Source: Methylorubrum rhodesianum (GTDB lineage Bacteria; Pseudomonadota; Alphaproteobacteria; Rhizobiales; Beijerinckiaceae). Taken from it: a stretch of 64,000 nucleotides of DNA. Shown piece after piece: positions 50,162 through 58,677 of this stretch. The stretch spans positions 62,001 to 126,000 of the forward strand of contig NZ_JACHOS010000018.1 of the NCBI RefSeq assembly GCF_014199985.1, in the 5' to 3' direction. Position numbers and translations under genes: made by a program. The notes under the pieces are model-generated. The model worked only from the letters and a program-made list of their open reading frames with translations. It did not search any database and had not been told where the DNA came from. Position 1 is the first letter of the stretch; the number at the start of each line of letters is the position of its first letter.

Positions 50162-50340
50162 CTGAAACTCTCCAAGGCACGAGGCGGGGGCGCGCCCTCT
50201 GGCGGTTGCCGGGCGCCCGCGGTTAAGTAGCCTCGCTTCCGGCCGCTTCCAACCGATCGGGATCTTTCGTATTATGCATTCAAATGAGGGAGGGAAGCGG
50301 CGTGCGGCGCCCCTGACCCGCCCCCAGGAGGAGACGAAAC

Positions 50341-51231
50341 ATGTCCGATTTGCGGTTGCGCCGCAGCGTTCTCTACATGCCGGGGTCGAACCCGCGCGCC
50401 CTTGAAAAGGCGAAGACGTTGCCGGCCGATTCCCTGATCCTTGATCTGGAGGACGCCGTCGCCAACGATGAGAAGGAGCGCGCCCGCGAGCAGGTCTGCG
50501 CCGCCGTGAAGAGTGGCGGCTACGGTCATCGCGAACTCGTGATCCGGGTGAACGCGCCGCAGACGCCCTGGGGCGACGGCGATCTGCGCGCCGCGATCCA
50601 GGCCAAGCCCGATGCGATCCTGATGCCGAAGGTCTCCTCGCCGGCCGTGCTGGAGAGCGTCGCCGATGCGCTCGAGGCGCTGGACGCGCCCGATTCGATC
50701 GCGGTCTGGGCGATGATCGAGACGCCGGCGGCGATCCTGAATATCCACGAGATTGCCAAGGCACGCCGCGACCGCCGCAACCGGCTCACCGGCTTCGTGC
50801 TCGGTACCAACGATCTGGCGAAGGACACCTGGGCGCAACTCGTGCGCGGGCGCGTGCCGATGCTGCCCTGGATGATGCTGACCCTGGCTGCCGCGCGCGC
50901 CGAGGGACTGATCATCCTCGACGGCGTGTGGAACGACATCGCCGATCCCGAAGGCTGTCGCGAGGAGTGCCGGCAGGCGCGCGACCTGGGCTTCGACGGC
51001 AAGACGCTGATCCACCCCAATCAGATCGAACCCGCCAACACCTCCTTCGCCCCGACGGAGGAGGAGGTGCGCCGCGCCCGCCTCGTGATCGAGGCCTTCA
51101 ACCTGCCGGAAAACGCCAAGCGCGCGGCAATCAAGGTCGAGGGCCGCATGTACGAGCGCCAGCATATCGGCATGGCCCGCCGCGCCGTGGTGTGGTCCGA
51201 GACGATCGCTGCCCGCGACGCCGCGGCCTGA
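50341..51231 (+). CDS. CoA-ester lyase, CitE/malyl-CoA lyase-like (HpcH/HpaI family)
   Basis: A 296-residue TIM-barrel enzyme. RRSVLYMPGSNPRALEKAK opens the protein with the substrate-binding Arg. The magnesium ligands lie in LILDLEDAV, MIETPAAILN and LDGVWNDIADPEG, and FDGKTLIHPNQIEPAN closes the barrel. It probably cleaves or condenses a malyl-, citramalyl- or similar acyl-CoA; M. extorquens uses such lyases in the serine and ethylmalonyl-CoA cycles, but the primary enzyme MclA is longer and differs in sequence. The first codon ATG at 50341 is preceded by AGGAGG at 50326-50331. Confidence 0.88.
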   Translation: MSDLRLRRSVLYMPGSNPRALEKAKTLPADSLILDLEDAVANDEKERAREQVCAAVKSGGYGHRELVIRVNAPQTPWGDGDLRAAIQAKPDAILMPKVSSPAVLESVADALEALDAPDSIAVWAMIETPAAILNIHEIAKARRDRRNRLTGFVLGTNDLAKDTWAQLVRGRVPMLPWMMLTLAAARAEGLIILDGVWNDIADPEGCREECRQARDLGFDGKTLIHPNQIEPANTSFAPTEEEVRRARLVIEAFNLPENAKRAAIKVEGRMYERQHIGMARRAVVWSETIAARDAAA

Positions 51232-51240
51232 AACGCGAAA

Positions 51241-51266
51241 CGGCCGCGCCCGAGCGGGCGCGGCCG
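51241..51266. terminator. Hairpin between convergent genes
   Basis: A GC-rich stem of 11-12 bp (51241-51252 with 51255-51266), 10 bp after the lyase stop, before the convergent Gly/Tyr-rich gene. It probably ends both transcripts. Confidence 0.65.
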
Positions 51267-51299
51267 TGCCGTCATGAGAGGCGATGACGGCAGGAAGGC

Positions 51300-51683
51300 T
51301 TACCAGCCGTAGCCGTAATCGTAGGCCGGCCCACCCCAGGAATAGCCGCCATAGGCGCGGCGCGGGGCATAGTAGCCGCCGTCGTAGTAGCCGACGCTGC
51401 GGTAGCCGTAGGCGGGACGGGCATAGCCGTAGCCGTAGCTGGCAACCGGGCGGGCATAGCCGTAATCGTAGCCGTAGCCGCCGCCATAGCCATAGCCGCC
51501 GTAGCCGTAGGCGTTCGAGGCGGCTGCGCCGACGAGCGCGCCGGCCGCGAGGCCGCCGATGACACCGGCCGCCACGGCACCGCCGCCGCCGCGGCCGCGC
51601 CAGCGAGCCTCGGCATCGGTCGAGGACAGAGCGCCCAAGCCGAGAACGGTCACGGCGGACAGAATCGCAAGCTTCTTCATCAA
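51300..51683 (-). CDS. Exported Gly/Tyr-rich repeat protein
   Basis: A 127-residue protein with a signal peptide (KKLAILSAVTVLGLGALSSTDAEA), a glycine-zipper segment (GGGGAVAAGVIGGLAAGALVGAAA), and a C-terminal half made almost only of Gly, Tyr, Ala, Pro and Arg (YGYGGYGYGGGYGYDYGYARP). Repeats YGYARP occur twice. Similar proteins are abundant in Methylobacterium; they may be surface or self-assembling proteins. Function unknown. Confidence 0.75.
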   Translation of the reverse strand: MMKKLAILSAVTVLGLGALSSTDAEARWRGRGGGGAVAAGVIGGLAAGALVGAAASNAYGYGGYGYGGGYGYDYGYARPVASYGYGYARPAYGYRSVGYYDGGYYAPRRAYGGYSWGGPAYDYGYGW

Positions 51684-51904
51684 GTCTCTCCGAAAGGGGA
51701 GGATCCCCGATCCATTGGCACCCCAACGGGGACGGTCTGGATTTGGTTCACTCTCGATGTGCTGGATCTCACTTTACGTTTTGTCGCATGAATGACGGTG
51801 CATGCACCTGTTCATCCAATTGTCAGGATCGCTCCATTGATCCACCCTGCGAATGAGTGGGCCTCGATGCCGCTCTGACCTTGGCCATAACGGGGCCGCC
51901 GCGC

Positions 51905-52579
51905 TCAGCGCCGTCCGCCGACCTCATCGAGATGTTGCAGAAGCATGGCGGGGTCATCGTAGACCCTGACCGCTCCGGAGCGTTCCAGCTCCTCCGTGCC
52001 GTATCCGCCCGAGAGCAGGCCGACCCCGAGGCCGCGACAGCGGCGGGCCGCCAGCATGTCCCAGATCGAATCGCCGACGATCACCGCGTGCTCGATCGGC
52101 GCGTCCAGCCGCTCGGCGGCCGCGAGGAACAGGTCCGGATCGGGCTTGGCGTATTTCACGAGGTCGCGCGTCACCACCGGCACCTCGGCCGGATCGACCC
52201 CGAGCGCGACGAGGTTGTGGCCCGCCGTCTCCATGCGCCCGCTCGTGGCGATCGCCCAAGGGATACGGTTGTCGGTGAGCGTCGCGAGCAGTTCCTTCGC
52301 ACCCGGCAGAGGCACCACGCCTTTCGAGAGCCGGCCATAGGCTTCCGCATGCAGGCGCCGCAGCCGGTCGATCCGCTCCGGGTCGATATCGAGGCCGGTC
52401 TCGCGCAGAAGCTGGTTGGTGAACAGCCCGCCGCTCATCCCGATCTTGCGGTGGATACGCCAGACCGAGAGCGGAATCCCCTCGGCGTCGAGTGCCTCCT
52501 TCCAGGCGAGCACATGCTGGTAGACGCTGTCGACCAGCGTGCCGTCGAGGTCGAACAGGAAGACGGTCTCGATACGCAT
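51905..52579 (-). CDS. HAD-family hydrolase, phosphoglycolate/beta-PGM type
   Basis: A 224-residue haloacid-dehalogenase phosphatase. FLFDLDGTLVDSVYQH holds the nucleophile Asp and the general acid. The cap begins at VLAWKEALDAEGIP. IATSGRMETAG (motif II), the lysine in KYAKPDPDLFLAAAERL (motif III) and HAVIVGDSIWDMLAARR (motif IV) complete the site. Its gene is divergent from jetA. Substrate unknown. Confidence 0.9.
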   Translation of the reverse strand: MRIETVFLFDLDGTLVDSVYQHVLAWKEALDAEGIPLSVWRIHRKIGMSGGLFTNQLLRETGLDIDPERIDRLRRLHAEAYGRLSKGVVPLPGAKELLATLTDNRIPWAIATSGRMETAGHNLVALGVDPAEVPVVTRDLVKYAKPDPDLFLAAAERLDAPIEHAVIVGDSIWDMLAARRCRGLGVGLLSGGYGTEELERSGAVRVYDDPAMLLQHLDEVGGRR

Positions 52580-52706
52580 GGGGCAACTCCATCGGGTGGC
52601 GGCCGTGGAGACAACGAACCGATGCCCCTGTCGATGCATGAGGGATCGAGCGGTACGAGCATTGACCGAGGGCGGCCGAGCGGGTTGTGGTCGCGCCCGT
52701 CCCATC

Positions 52707-54116
52707 ATGCTCTTCACTCATCTCGCCGACGACCTCTTCCGCCCGCTCGCCTCGCCGAGCCGCGAATTCAACGCGGCCCTGCTGCTGCACCTGCACGCGC
52801 GCGTGTTCGGCGACGCCGCCGAGCCCCTGCGCAAGAGCGAGCTTCTTGCAGCCATCGGGGACTTCTCCGTCGGCTGGAGCCAAGCCGAGATCGCCGACGA
52901 CGAGGCCACGCCCGTCGATCCGATCGAGCGGCGCTCGGCGGTGTTCCGGCGGCTGATCGAGGCGGGCTGGCTGGTGGAGCGGCGCGAGCGCTACGTGCCG
53001 GTGGTCGATTTCGATCCCGATGCGCGCCTACTGATCGAGGAGCTGGCCCGGATCGAGCGTGGCGAAACCCGCTCCTACGGCGGCGCGGTGCTCGAGGTCC
53101 TGAGCGCGCTGGAGAGCGCCATCGCCAGCCCCGGCGACCGCTCGGAGGCCCTGCGCAACGCGGCCAAGGCCTCGCGCACCTTCCTCGGCCACCTTCGCGG
53201 GCTGGCCGGGGCCATGCGCAAGCTCGAAGAGCGCATCCTGCGCGAGCCGGATCTCAGCGCGGCCTTCCGGCTCTACTTCGAGGAATTCGTCGAGCGCCAC
53301 CTCGTCTCCGACTACCGGACGCTGCACACCCGCTTCAATCCGTTCCGCTTCCGCTCCGGCATCGTGCGCGAGGCGGGGCGCGCCCTGCGCGATCCGCTGA
53401 CGCTCAGGGCGCTGGCGGAGGGCAACCTGCGCGAGGGGCGCGCCGCCGACATCGCGGCGGCCGAGCGCATGGTGCGCACCGACCTCGTCGAGATCCTCTC
53501 GATCTTCGAGGGCCTCGATCCGCATCTCGACGCCGTCGCCGAGGTGGTGGCGCGCCTGGAACGGCGCATCTCGGCCGCACTCCGCTACCGCGACCCGCGC
53601 GATTCGGCGCGGATCGAGCGGACCGCCGCGGCGCTGCGCGCGGTCGGCGCGGCCGAGGACGACCTTGCCGGCCTGCCTCTGCCGCAGATCTCCCTGCTGC
53701 GTCCGCCGATCGGTCCGCCGCAACTCACGAACCCGCGCATGCCGCGCCGGATCATCGAGTACGAGCCGCTGCCGGAGGTCGACGTCGATCCGGCGATCGA
53801 GGCCTTCATCGCCGCCAAGGACGCGTTCCGCCGCCGCATCACCGTGACGCCGGAGCGCATCGTCGCCTATCTCGATGCCCGGCTCGCCCAGGCGAAGGCT
53901 TTGCGCGGTTCGGAAATCCAGGTCGACGACATCGACGCCTTCGTCGTTTTCCAGCGCCTGCGCGAGATCGACGTGCTGTTCGACGGCGTCCTGCGCAGCC
54001 GCTACCGCGTCTCCCGGATCGAGGGCCGCGTGTCGAACGGCTGGCTCGACTGCCCGGACTTCATGATCGAGCGCATCCCAGCCGCCGCCCGCCGCGGAGC
54101 CGGCAAAGTAGGCTGA
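52707..54116 (+). CDS. jetA: Wadjet/Mks kleisin-like subunit JetA (MksF)
   Basis: A 469-residue protein starting MLFTHLADDLFRPLASPSREFNAALLLHLHARVFG, with a winged-helix-like N-terminus, as in JetA/MksF proteins. The middle (about 150-330) is long-helical with heptads (LRGLAGAMRKLEERILREPDL ... VRTDLVEILSIFEGLDPHLDAVAEVVARLERRIS). The C-terminal region (AYLDARLAQAKALRGSEIQVDDIDAFVVFQRLREIDVLFDGVLRSRYRVSRIEGRV) would contact the SMC cap. With JetB (kite) and JetC (SMC ATPase) it would form a loop-extruding complex that detects small circular DNA. It is followed by jetB after 25 bp. The ATG at 52707 was chosen by the family-like start; the gene is divergent from the HAD gene (127-bp gap). Confidence 0.8.
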   Translation: MLFTHLADDLFRPLASPSREFNAALLLHLHARVFGDAAEPLRKSELLAAIGDFSVGWSQAEIADDEATPVDPIERRSAVFRRLIEAGWLVERRERYVPVVDFDPDARLLIEELARIERGETRSYGGAVLEVLSALESAIASPGDRSEALRNAAKASRTFLGHLRGLAGAMRKLEERILREPDLSAAFRLYFEEFVERHLVSDYRTLHTRFNPFRFRSGIVREAGRALRDPLTLRALAEGNLREGRAADIAAAERMVRTDLVEILSIFEGLDPHLDAVAEVVARLERRISAALRYRDPRDSARIERTAAALRAVGAAEDDLAGLPLPQISLLRPPIGPPQLTNPRMPRRIIEYEPLPEVDVDPAIEAFIAAKDAFRRRITVTPERIVAYLDARLAQAKALRGSEIQVDDIDAFVVFQRLREIDVLFDGVLRSRYRVSRIEGRVSNGWLDCPDFMIERIPAAARRGAGKVG

Positions 54117-54141
54117 CAAAGCAGGCTCAACGGACAAGACC

Positions 54142-54777
54142 ATGCTCGAACCCTTCCGCGCCATCCTCGACGGCGAGGAGATGCCCCCGCCCGGCAGTTC
54201 CGCGCCGAGCGAGGAGGAGTTGATCCGCGCGCTTCAGGTGATGCTGAAGAGCCAGTGCATCTACGCCGCGACCACCGGCATCGGCCGCTCCTACGAACTC
54301 GCGCGGCACTACGCGCCGTTCTTCCGCGACTACTTCGCCTGCCTCGGCTACCGCTTCGAGGTCGCCCACCGCGACCAGATGGTGTTCCTCGCCCTGCCGC
54401 CCGACGGCGTGCGCCACGACGCGCAGGGGGAGCGGCTGCGCAAGGACGAGACCCTGGTGCTCCTGGCGCTCCGGCTCGCCTACGAGGAGGGACTGCGCGA
54501 TCACCGCGTCTCCACCGACGGCACGGTGGAATGCACCACCGACGATATCGCCGACGCGATCCGCTCCGCCGCCCGGTCCGAGCCTCCGGACGAGGCGCGT
54601 CTGATCGAGATCCTGCGCCTGTTCGCCCGCAAGGGCGCTCTGCGGCTGGGCGAGCGCGACCGGGCCGAGCGGGTGACGCCGCTGATGGTGATGCCGGGCA
54701 TCACCGTGCTCTCGCCGGATGCCTGGATGGATCAGGTCCGCGCCTGGTCCTCCGCCGGTGAGGGGAGGGGCGCCTGA
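54142..54777 (+). CDS. jetB: Wadjet/Mks kite subunit JetB (MksE), DUF4194
   Basis: A 211-residue DUF4194 protein of two winged-helix units. SEEELIRALQVMLKSQCIYAATTGIGRSYELARHYAPFFRDYFACLGYRFEVAHRDQMVFLALPP is the characteristic N-terminal half, and the LRKDETLVLLALRLAYEEGLRDH segment follows as in MksE/JetB. It would bridge the kleisin JetA and the SMC arms. The jetA-jetB gap contains a near direct repeat (CAAAGTAGGCT, CAAAGCAGGCT). The last 46 bp overlap the 3' end of a LysR gene on the opposite strand, and jetC does not follow as it does in ordinary operons of this family. Confidence 0.82.
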   Translation: MLEPFRAILDGEEMPPPGSSAPSEEELIRALQVMLKSQCIYAATTGIGRSYELARHYAPFFRDYFACLGYRFEVAHRDQMVFLALPPDGVRHDAQGERLRKDETLVLLALRLAYEEGLRDHRVSTDGTVECTTDDIADAIRSAARSEPPDEARLIEILRLFARKGALRLGERDRAERVTPLMVMPGITVLSPDAWMDQVRAWSSAGEGRGA

Positions 54778-55694
54778 CCCTCGGCCTGCGCCCAGGGCGC
54801 GGCCGAGAAGGCCCGCTCGAGGAAGGCGATCAGCGCCGAGACCCGCGCCGGCCGTGGCAGGCCGGGCGGCATCACGAGGTTGAGGGCGATCGGCGGTGGC
54901 TGCCAATCCGGCATCACCCGCTCCAGGCGGCCTGACTTCAGATCCTCCCAGATCGTGAAGTCCGGCTGGACCGCGAGGCCGAGCCCGGCGCGGAGGGCCG
55001 GCGCCAAGGCGTCGGCATTGTTGGCGCGCAACGGACCCTCGGGCACGATGGTGACCGTCTCGCCCGCGGCGTTGGTGAAGGGCCATCGGTCCGGCGTGGG
55101 CAGGTAGGCGTAACCGAGGCAGGCAAGGCCGTGCAGCTCCTCCGGATGCTGCGGCGCGCCGTGCCGTTCGAGATAGGCCGGCGTCGCCACGAGCGACCGG
55201 CGCACGCCGCAAAGCCGCCTGACCCTGAGCGAGGAATCGGGCAGCGCCGCGATCCGCAGGCCCAGATCGAACCCTCCGCCGACGAGGTCGACCACCGCAT
55301 CCGACAGGTGCAGATCGACCGAGACCTCCGGATGCGCGGCCAGGAATTCCGGCAGGACTGGCGCGAGGTGGGCCACGCCAAAGGACATCGGCGCGGCGAG
55401 CCGCACCCGGCCCCGCGGCACGCCATTGGCGTCGAGCGCCCGGGCCTCCGCCGCTTCGCCGGCGGCGAGCAAGCCGGCCGCGTCCTCCCGCGCAAGGCGG
55501 CCGGCCTCCGTCAGGGCGAGGCGCCGGGAGGTGCGGTGGAACAACCGCGCTCCGAGCCGGGTCTCGAGCCGCGCCACCGCTTTCGAGACGGTGGCCTTCG
55601 ACAGACCGAGTTCCTCCGCCGCGCGGGCGAAGGAGAGCGCGTCGGCCACCACCGCGAACACGGCCCAGGCCTCGAAATCGGGGAGCTTTGCCAT
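54732..55694 (-). CDS. LysR-family regulator of the dioxygenase/esterase pair
   Basis: A 320-residue LysR regulator. The helix-turn-helix is FVVADALSFARAAEELGLSKATVSKAVARLETRLG-like (residues about 12-50). The effector domain contains VRLAAPMSFGVAHLAPVLPEFLAAHP and FDLGLRIAALPDSSL. It is divergent from the VOC dioxygenase gene, which it likely controls (140-bp promoter gap, with a T/A-rich palindromic element AACGATACGTTTCAATCGTTT near 55711). Its C-terminal 15 codons lie antisense to the end of jetB. The C-terminus (PWAQAEGQAPLPSPAEDQART) is poorly conserved and may have been extended by this overlap. Confidence 0.92.
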   Translation of the reverse strand: MAKLPDFEAWAVFAVVADALSFARAAEELGLSKATVSKAVARLETRLGARLFHRTSRRLALTEAGRLAREDAAGLLAAGEAAEARALDANGVPRGRVRLAAPMSFGVAHLAPVLPEFLAAHPEVSVDLHLSDAVVDLVGGGFDLGLRIAALPDSSLRVRRLCGVRRSLVATPAYLERHGAPQHPEELHGLACLGYAYLPTPDRWPFTNAAGETVTIVPEGPLRANNADALAPALRAGLGLAVQPDFTIWEDLKSGRLERVMPDWQPPPIALNLVMPPGLPRPARVSALIAFLERAFSAAPWAQAEGQAPLPSPAEDQART

Positions 55695-55833
55695 CGATCA
55701 ATTCCGGAAACGATACGTTTCAATCGTTTCCGTTTTCATGGGCGCAGGCAAGGGCCAGATTGGCCTCACACCGATCGCGGCCCGGACCACACACGGATCC
55801 CCGCGGCGATCCTTTCGACAGGAGACCCGCATC

Positions 55834-56763
55834 ATGAGCGCACACGGCATCCACCACGTCACGGCATTTTCGAGCGACACCGCCCGCACCGTCGACTTCT
55901 ACACCCGCGTTCTCGGTCTGCGGCTGGTGAAGAAGACCGTCAACTTCGACGATCCGGGCACCTATCACCTGTATTTCGGCGACGAGACGGGCGCGCCCGG
56001 CACGATCCTGACCTTCTTCCCCATCGCCCAGGCCGCGCCCGGCCGGGTCGGTATCGGGCAGGTGTCGGAGACGGCTTTCCGGGTCCCGCGGGACGCCATC
56101 GGCAGCTGGACGCACCGCTTCGTCTCGCTCAACGTCGCCCACGAGGCGCCGGTGAGCGTCTTCGGCGAGACGGTGCTGCGCTTCCGCGATCCCGACGGGA
56201 TGCCGCTGGCCCTCGTCGGCGTCGAGGGGGCGGAGGCCGAGCCGGCCTGGACTGCTGACGACATCGCGCCGGAGGCGGCGATCCGCGGCTTCCACGGCGT
56301 CACCCTGCTGCTGCGCGGGGCCGAGGCCACCGCCGCGATCCTCACCGACGTACTCGGCTTCGAGGAGGCGGCTCGCGAGGGCAGCCAGATCCGGCTCACG
56401 AGCGGAGCCGGTCTCGGCGGCTTCGTGACGCTCCGGGCGGTCGGCGACTTCCTGCCGGGGCGGCAGGGGGCGGGCTCGGTCCACCACATCGCCTTCCGCG
56501 CCGCCGACGACGCGGTGCAGGCGGCGATGACGGAGCGGCTGGGCGACCGGTACGGCATGGCGGTGACCGAGCAGCGCGACCGGCAGTACTTCCGTTCGGT
56601 CTACTTCCGCGAGCCCGGCGGCATTCTGTTCGAGATCGCCACCGACGCGCCGGGCTTCGCCATCGACGAGCCGGCGGCGGAGCTCGGCACCGCGCTGAAA
56701 CTGCCTCCCTTCCTCGAACCGCACCGCGACCGGATCGAGGCGGTGCTGCCGAAGGTCGCCTGA
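55834..56763 (+). CDS. Ring-cleaving dioxygenase, VOC/glyoxalase superfamily (MhqO-like)
   Basis: A 309-residue protein of two glyoxalase-fold repeats. The first starts at GIHHVTAFSSDTARTVDFYTRVLGLRLVKKTVNFDDPGTYHLYFGD; the second at FHGVTLLLRGAEATAAILTDVLGFEE. GSVHHIAFRAADD and YFREPGGILFEIATDAPGF carry the metal ligands His and Glu. Members such as MhqO/MhqA cleave hydroquinones or catechols and protect against quinones. The next gene encodes an MhqD-like esterase, so this is a quinone-detoxification pair. Confidence 0.9.
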   Translation: MSAHGIHHVTAFSSDTARTVDFYTRVLGLRLVKKTVNFDDPGTYHLYFGDETGAPGTILTFFPIAQAAPGRVGIGQVSETAFRVPRDAIGSWTHRFVSLNVAHEAPVSVFGETVLRFRDPDGMPLALVGVEGAEAEPAWTADDIAPEAAIRGFHGVTLLLRGAEATAAILTDVLGFEEAAREGSQIRLTSGAGLGGFVTLRAVGDFLPGRQGAGSVHHIAFRAADDAVQAAMTERLGDRYGMAVTEQRDRQYFRSVYFREPGGILFEIATDAPGFAIDEPAAELGTALKLPPFLEPHRDRIEAVLPKVA

Positions 56764-56779
56764 ACCCCGCCACGCCTGC

Positions 56780-56809
56780 GCGGCCGCCCGGATCGTCCCG
56801 GGCGGCCGC
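56780..56809 (+). terminator. Intercistronic hairpin between dioxygenase and esterase
   Basis: A perfect 12-bp GC stem (56780-56791 with 56798-56809) and a 6-nt loop, between two genes of the same strand. No T-run follows, so it may attenuate or stabilise the mRNA rather than stop transcription. Confidence 0.5.
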
Positions 56810-56837
56810 ATCATCCTCAGACTGAACGGAGACAGCC

Positions 56838-57467
56838 ATGACGAACGGCGTCACCTTCGACTTCGTCCACCGCTTGGAGCCCGGAACCGGCGGGAATGCG
56901 CCGCCGCTCCTGCTGCTGCACGGCACCGGCGGCGACGAGACCGACCTGCTTCCCCTCGGCCGCGCCCTCTCGCCCGGCTCCGCGCTGCTCTCGCCCCGCG
57001 GGCCGGTTCTGGAGAACGGCATGCCGCGCTTCTTCCGCCGTCTCGCGGAAGGCGTGTTCGACGAGGCGGATGTCCGGCGCCGGGCCGGCGATCTCGCCGC
57101 CTTCGTCGCACAGGCCCGCACCGCTTACGGGCTCGCGGCGCCGGTGGCGGTCGGTTTCTCGAACGGGGCCAATATCGCTGCCGCGACCCTGCTCCTGCAT
57201 CCGGAGGCGATGGCCGGGGCGGTGCTGCTGCGGGCGATGGTGCCGCTGGCCGAGAGTCCGAGGCCGAACCTCGCCGGCCGCCCGGTGCTGCTGCTCTCGG
57301 GCGCCCTCGACCCGATCGTGCCCGCCGACAATGCCGAGCGGCTCGCCTCGACCCTCGGGCAAGCCGGAGCGGCGGTGACCCACACGGTCAATCCCGCCGG
57401 GCACGGCCTATCGCAGGCCGACCTCACCGCGGCCCAGGCGTGGCTCGCCGGGAATTTCGGCGGCTGA
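56838..57467 (+). CDS. Alpha/beta hydrolase, phospholipase/carboxylesterase family (MhqD-like)
   Basis: A 209-residue serine hydrolase. LLLLHGTGGDETDLLPLGRALSPGSALLSPRGPVLENGMPRFFRR is the family N-terminal half. The nucleophile elbow is GFSNGANIAAAT; Asp in SGALDPIVPADNAE and His in NPAGHGLSQADL complete the triad. It is encoded 74 bp after the dioxygenase, as in MhqO-MhqD quinone-resistance operons. Confidence 0.92.
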   Translation: MTNGVTFDFVHRLEPGTGGNAPPLLLLHGTGGDETDLLPLGRALSPGSALLSPRGPVLENGMPRFFRRLAEGVFDEADVRRRAGDLAAFVAQARTAYGLAAPVAVGFSNGANIAAATLLLHPEAMAGAVLLRAMVPLAESPRPNLAGRPVLLLSGALDPIVPADNAERLASTLGQAGAAVTHTVNPAGHGLSQADLTAAQAWLAGNFGG

Positions 57468-57903
57468 GCCGTCCTCGCGGCCTCGCTGCCCGGACGCGGA
57501 TGACGGAGGAGCCGGGATCAGGCCCTCAGCGCGACCGGTTCAGACGTGACGGGGGCAAGCGCCCCCGTCACCCCGCGATCCGGCGATGCCGCCGGTGCGC
57601 GGTGGCGGGCCGCCGCAGGAACGGGGGCATGCGGAGCATGAGGGTGGCCCATGCGCGCTCGGCGGCCGCCGGCGAGGCTGATACCGAGAGCAAGGCGTCG
57701 AGGCGGCGTGTCCGCGGCCGGAGTGGGCGGACCCAGGGTGACGAGCGCGTTAACAATATCGTTCGATAACCGGAAACTTGCAGAGCCAGCCTAGTTTTAC
57801 GCTCAAACGTGCCTTTGCCCCTCATCCGACATGGCGATAACGTAAGGAAATTTCCGCGGAAAGGCTGTCGGATGCCGGGTCGGCCGAATGGGGTCGTGAT
57901 CTA
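57468..57903. other. Intergenic region after the esterase
   Basis: About 435 bp. It contains the terminator at 57547-57570; beyond about 57740 the base composition drops abruptly into an AT-rich stretch continuing to about 58440. No gene was accepted in the first part. Confidence 0.45.
57547..57570 (+). terminator. Hairpin terminator of the dioxygenase/esterase operon
   Basis: TGACGGGGGC (57547-57556) and GCCCCCGTCA (57561-57570) form a perfect 10-bp stem with a 4-nt loop, 80 bp after the esterase stop. There is no long T-run. Confidence 0.6.
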
Positions 57904-58131
57904 GTGCTGGCGATTCTATTTCTGATAGTCGCCGGTATGCTGATCGGCCTATTTTATCATTGGGGAATGCTTGCAATAGCGAGCTTTTTCGTCATCGCCG
58001 CCCGGATTATTTATCACCTACACAATGGCCATCTCATGCTGGCGGACCTGCTGATGATCGCTGCCTCCCTGTTCGCGTTGCAGGGAGGTTACGTATTCGG
58101 AAGCTATCTCGCCTATAAAAAAGACATCTGA
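57904..58131 (+). CDS. Small two-helix membrane protein, low GC
   Basis: A 75-residue membrane protein (GTG start) with two or three hydrophobic helices: AILFLIVAGMLIGLFYHWG, MLAIASFFVIAARIIYHL and LADLLMIAASLFALQGGYVFG. It ends in KKDI. Its codons use A and T at third positions far more than those of any neighbour, a sign of foreign origin. The pattern recalls small exopolysaccharide-regulator type membrane proteins of rhizobia, but no family is claimed. Confidence 0.6.
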   Translation: MLAILFLIVAGMLIGLFYHWGMLAIASFFVIAARIIYHLHNGHLMLADLLMIAASLFALQGGYVFGSYLAYKKDI

Positions 58132-58138
58132 GTCGATC

Positions 58139-58246
58139 TCAGACCCAGATGATCGTGCCGGCCATCCACGATGCCGTGCCCCACAGTACAACAGAGGCGA
58201 CGATGAACAGGATCCCGTAAGTCAGGCGAGGGCGGTACGCGGGCAT
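58139..58246 (-). CDS. Very small membrane protein
   Basis: A 35-residue peptide (MPAYRPRLTYG then ILFIVASVVLWGTASWMAGTIIWV) with one strong hydrophobic helix. The same frame is open up to 58354, which would add 36 less convincing residues. It is convergent with the 75-residue membrane protein gene, 7 bp apart. Function unknown. Confidence 0.4.
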   Translation of the reverse strand: MPAYRPRLTYGILFIVASVVLWGTASWMAGTIIWV

Positions 58247-58677
58247 CTCGACGATCGATGATCTGGAAGATGGAGAGGGGACAGCGCCGTATGGCACGGG
58301 GTAACTTCGAATTTTGCCGAAATCGATCGTCGTGGTGCGTGTCAAACTACGCATATGGCCGAGAGACGCAGTAATCGAGAACGTTTCAGAAACTTGTCGT
58401 TGAAACAGCTCTGCCGCAGTTGCTGAACGCGTTGCATGAAGATCGGCGCCTGGCCGCTCTCGTCTCGGATCGACGTCACATCGTCAAATCACGGCTCGGT
58501 GATTTCCGCTGCCCAGCCGCGCGGTCGGGATCGGCCGCACTCGTCGTGTTCGTGCGTCTTTCGGCTGCGCCGATCGATGCCTGCCCGCCGCGCTGAGGGC
58601 CCCCACTCTTGCGTGAGCGGGGCGCAGCGTTCATTGCGCTGACTCTCGTTCAACCTCGGGGACAAGCGGCCGGGCCG
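58247..58677. other. Region upstream of jetC
   Basis: About 430 bp with no supported gene. It must contain the jetC promoter, since nothing upstream on the same strand is near. The first half is AT-rich, the second returns to high GC close to jetC. Confidence 0.4.

Noticed and set aside
50272..51726. 484-codon minus-strand frame opposite the CoA-ester lyase
   Set aside because: Antisense to a well-conserved enzyme and runs through the hairpin and the Gly/Tyr-rich gene in another frame.
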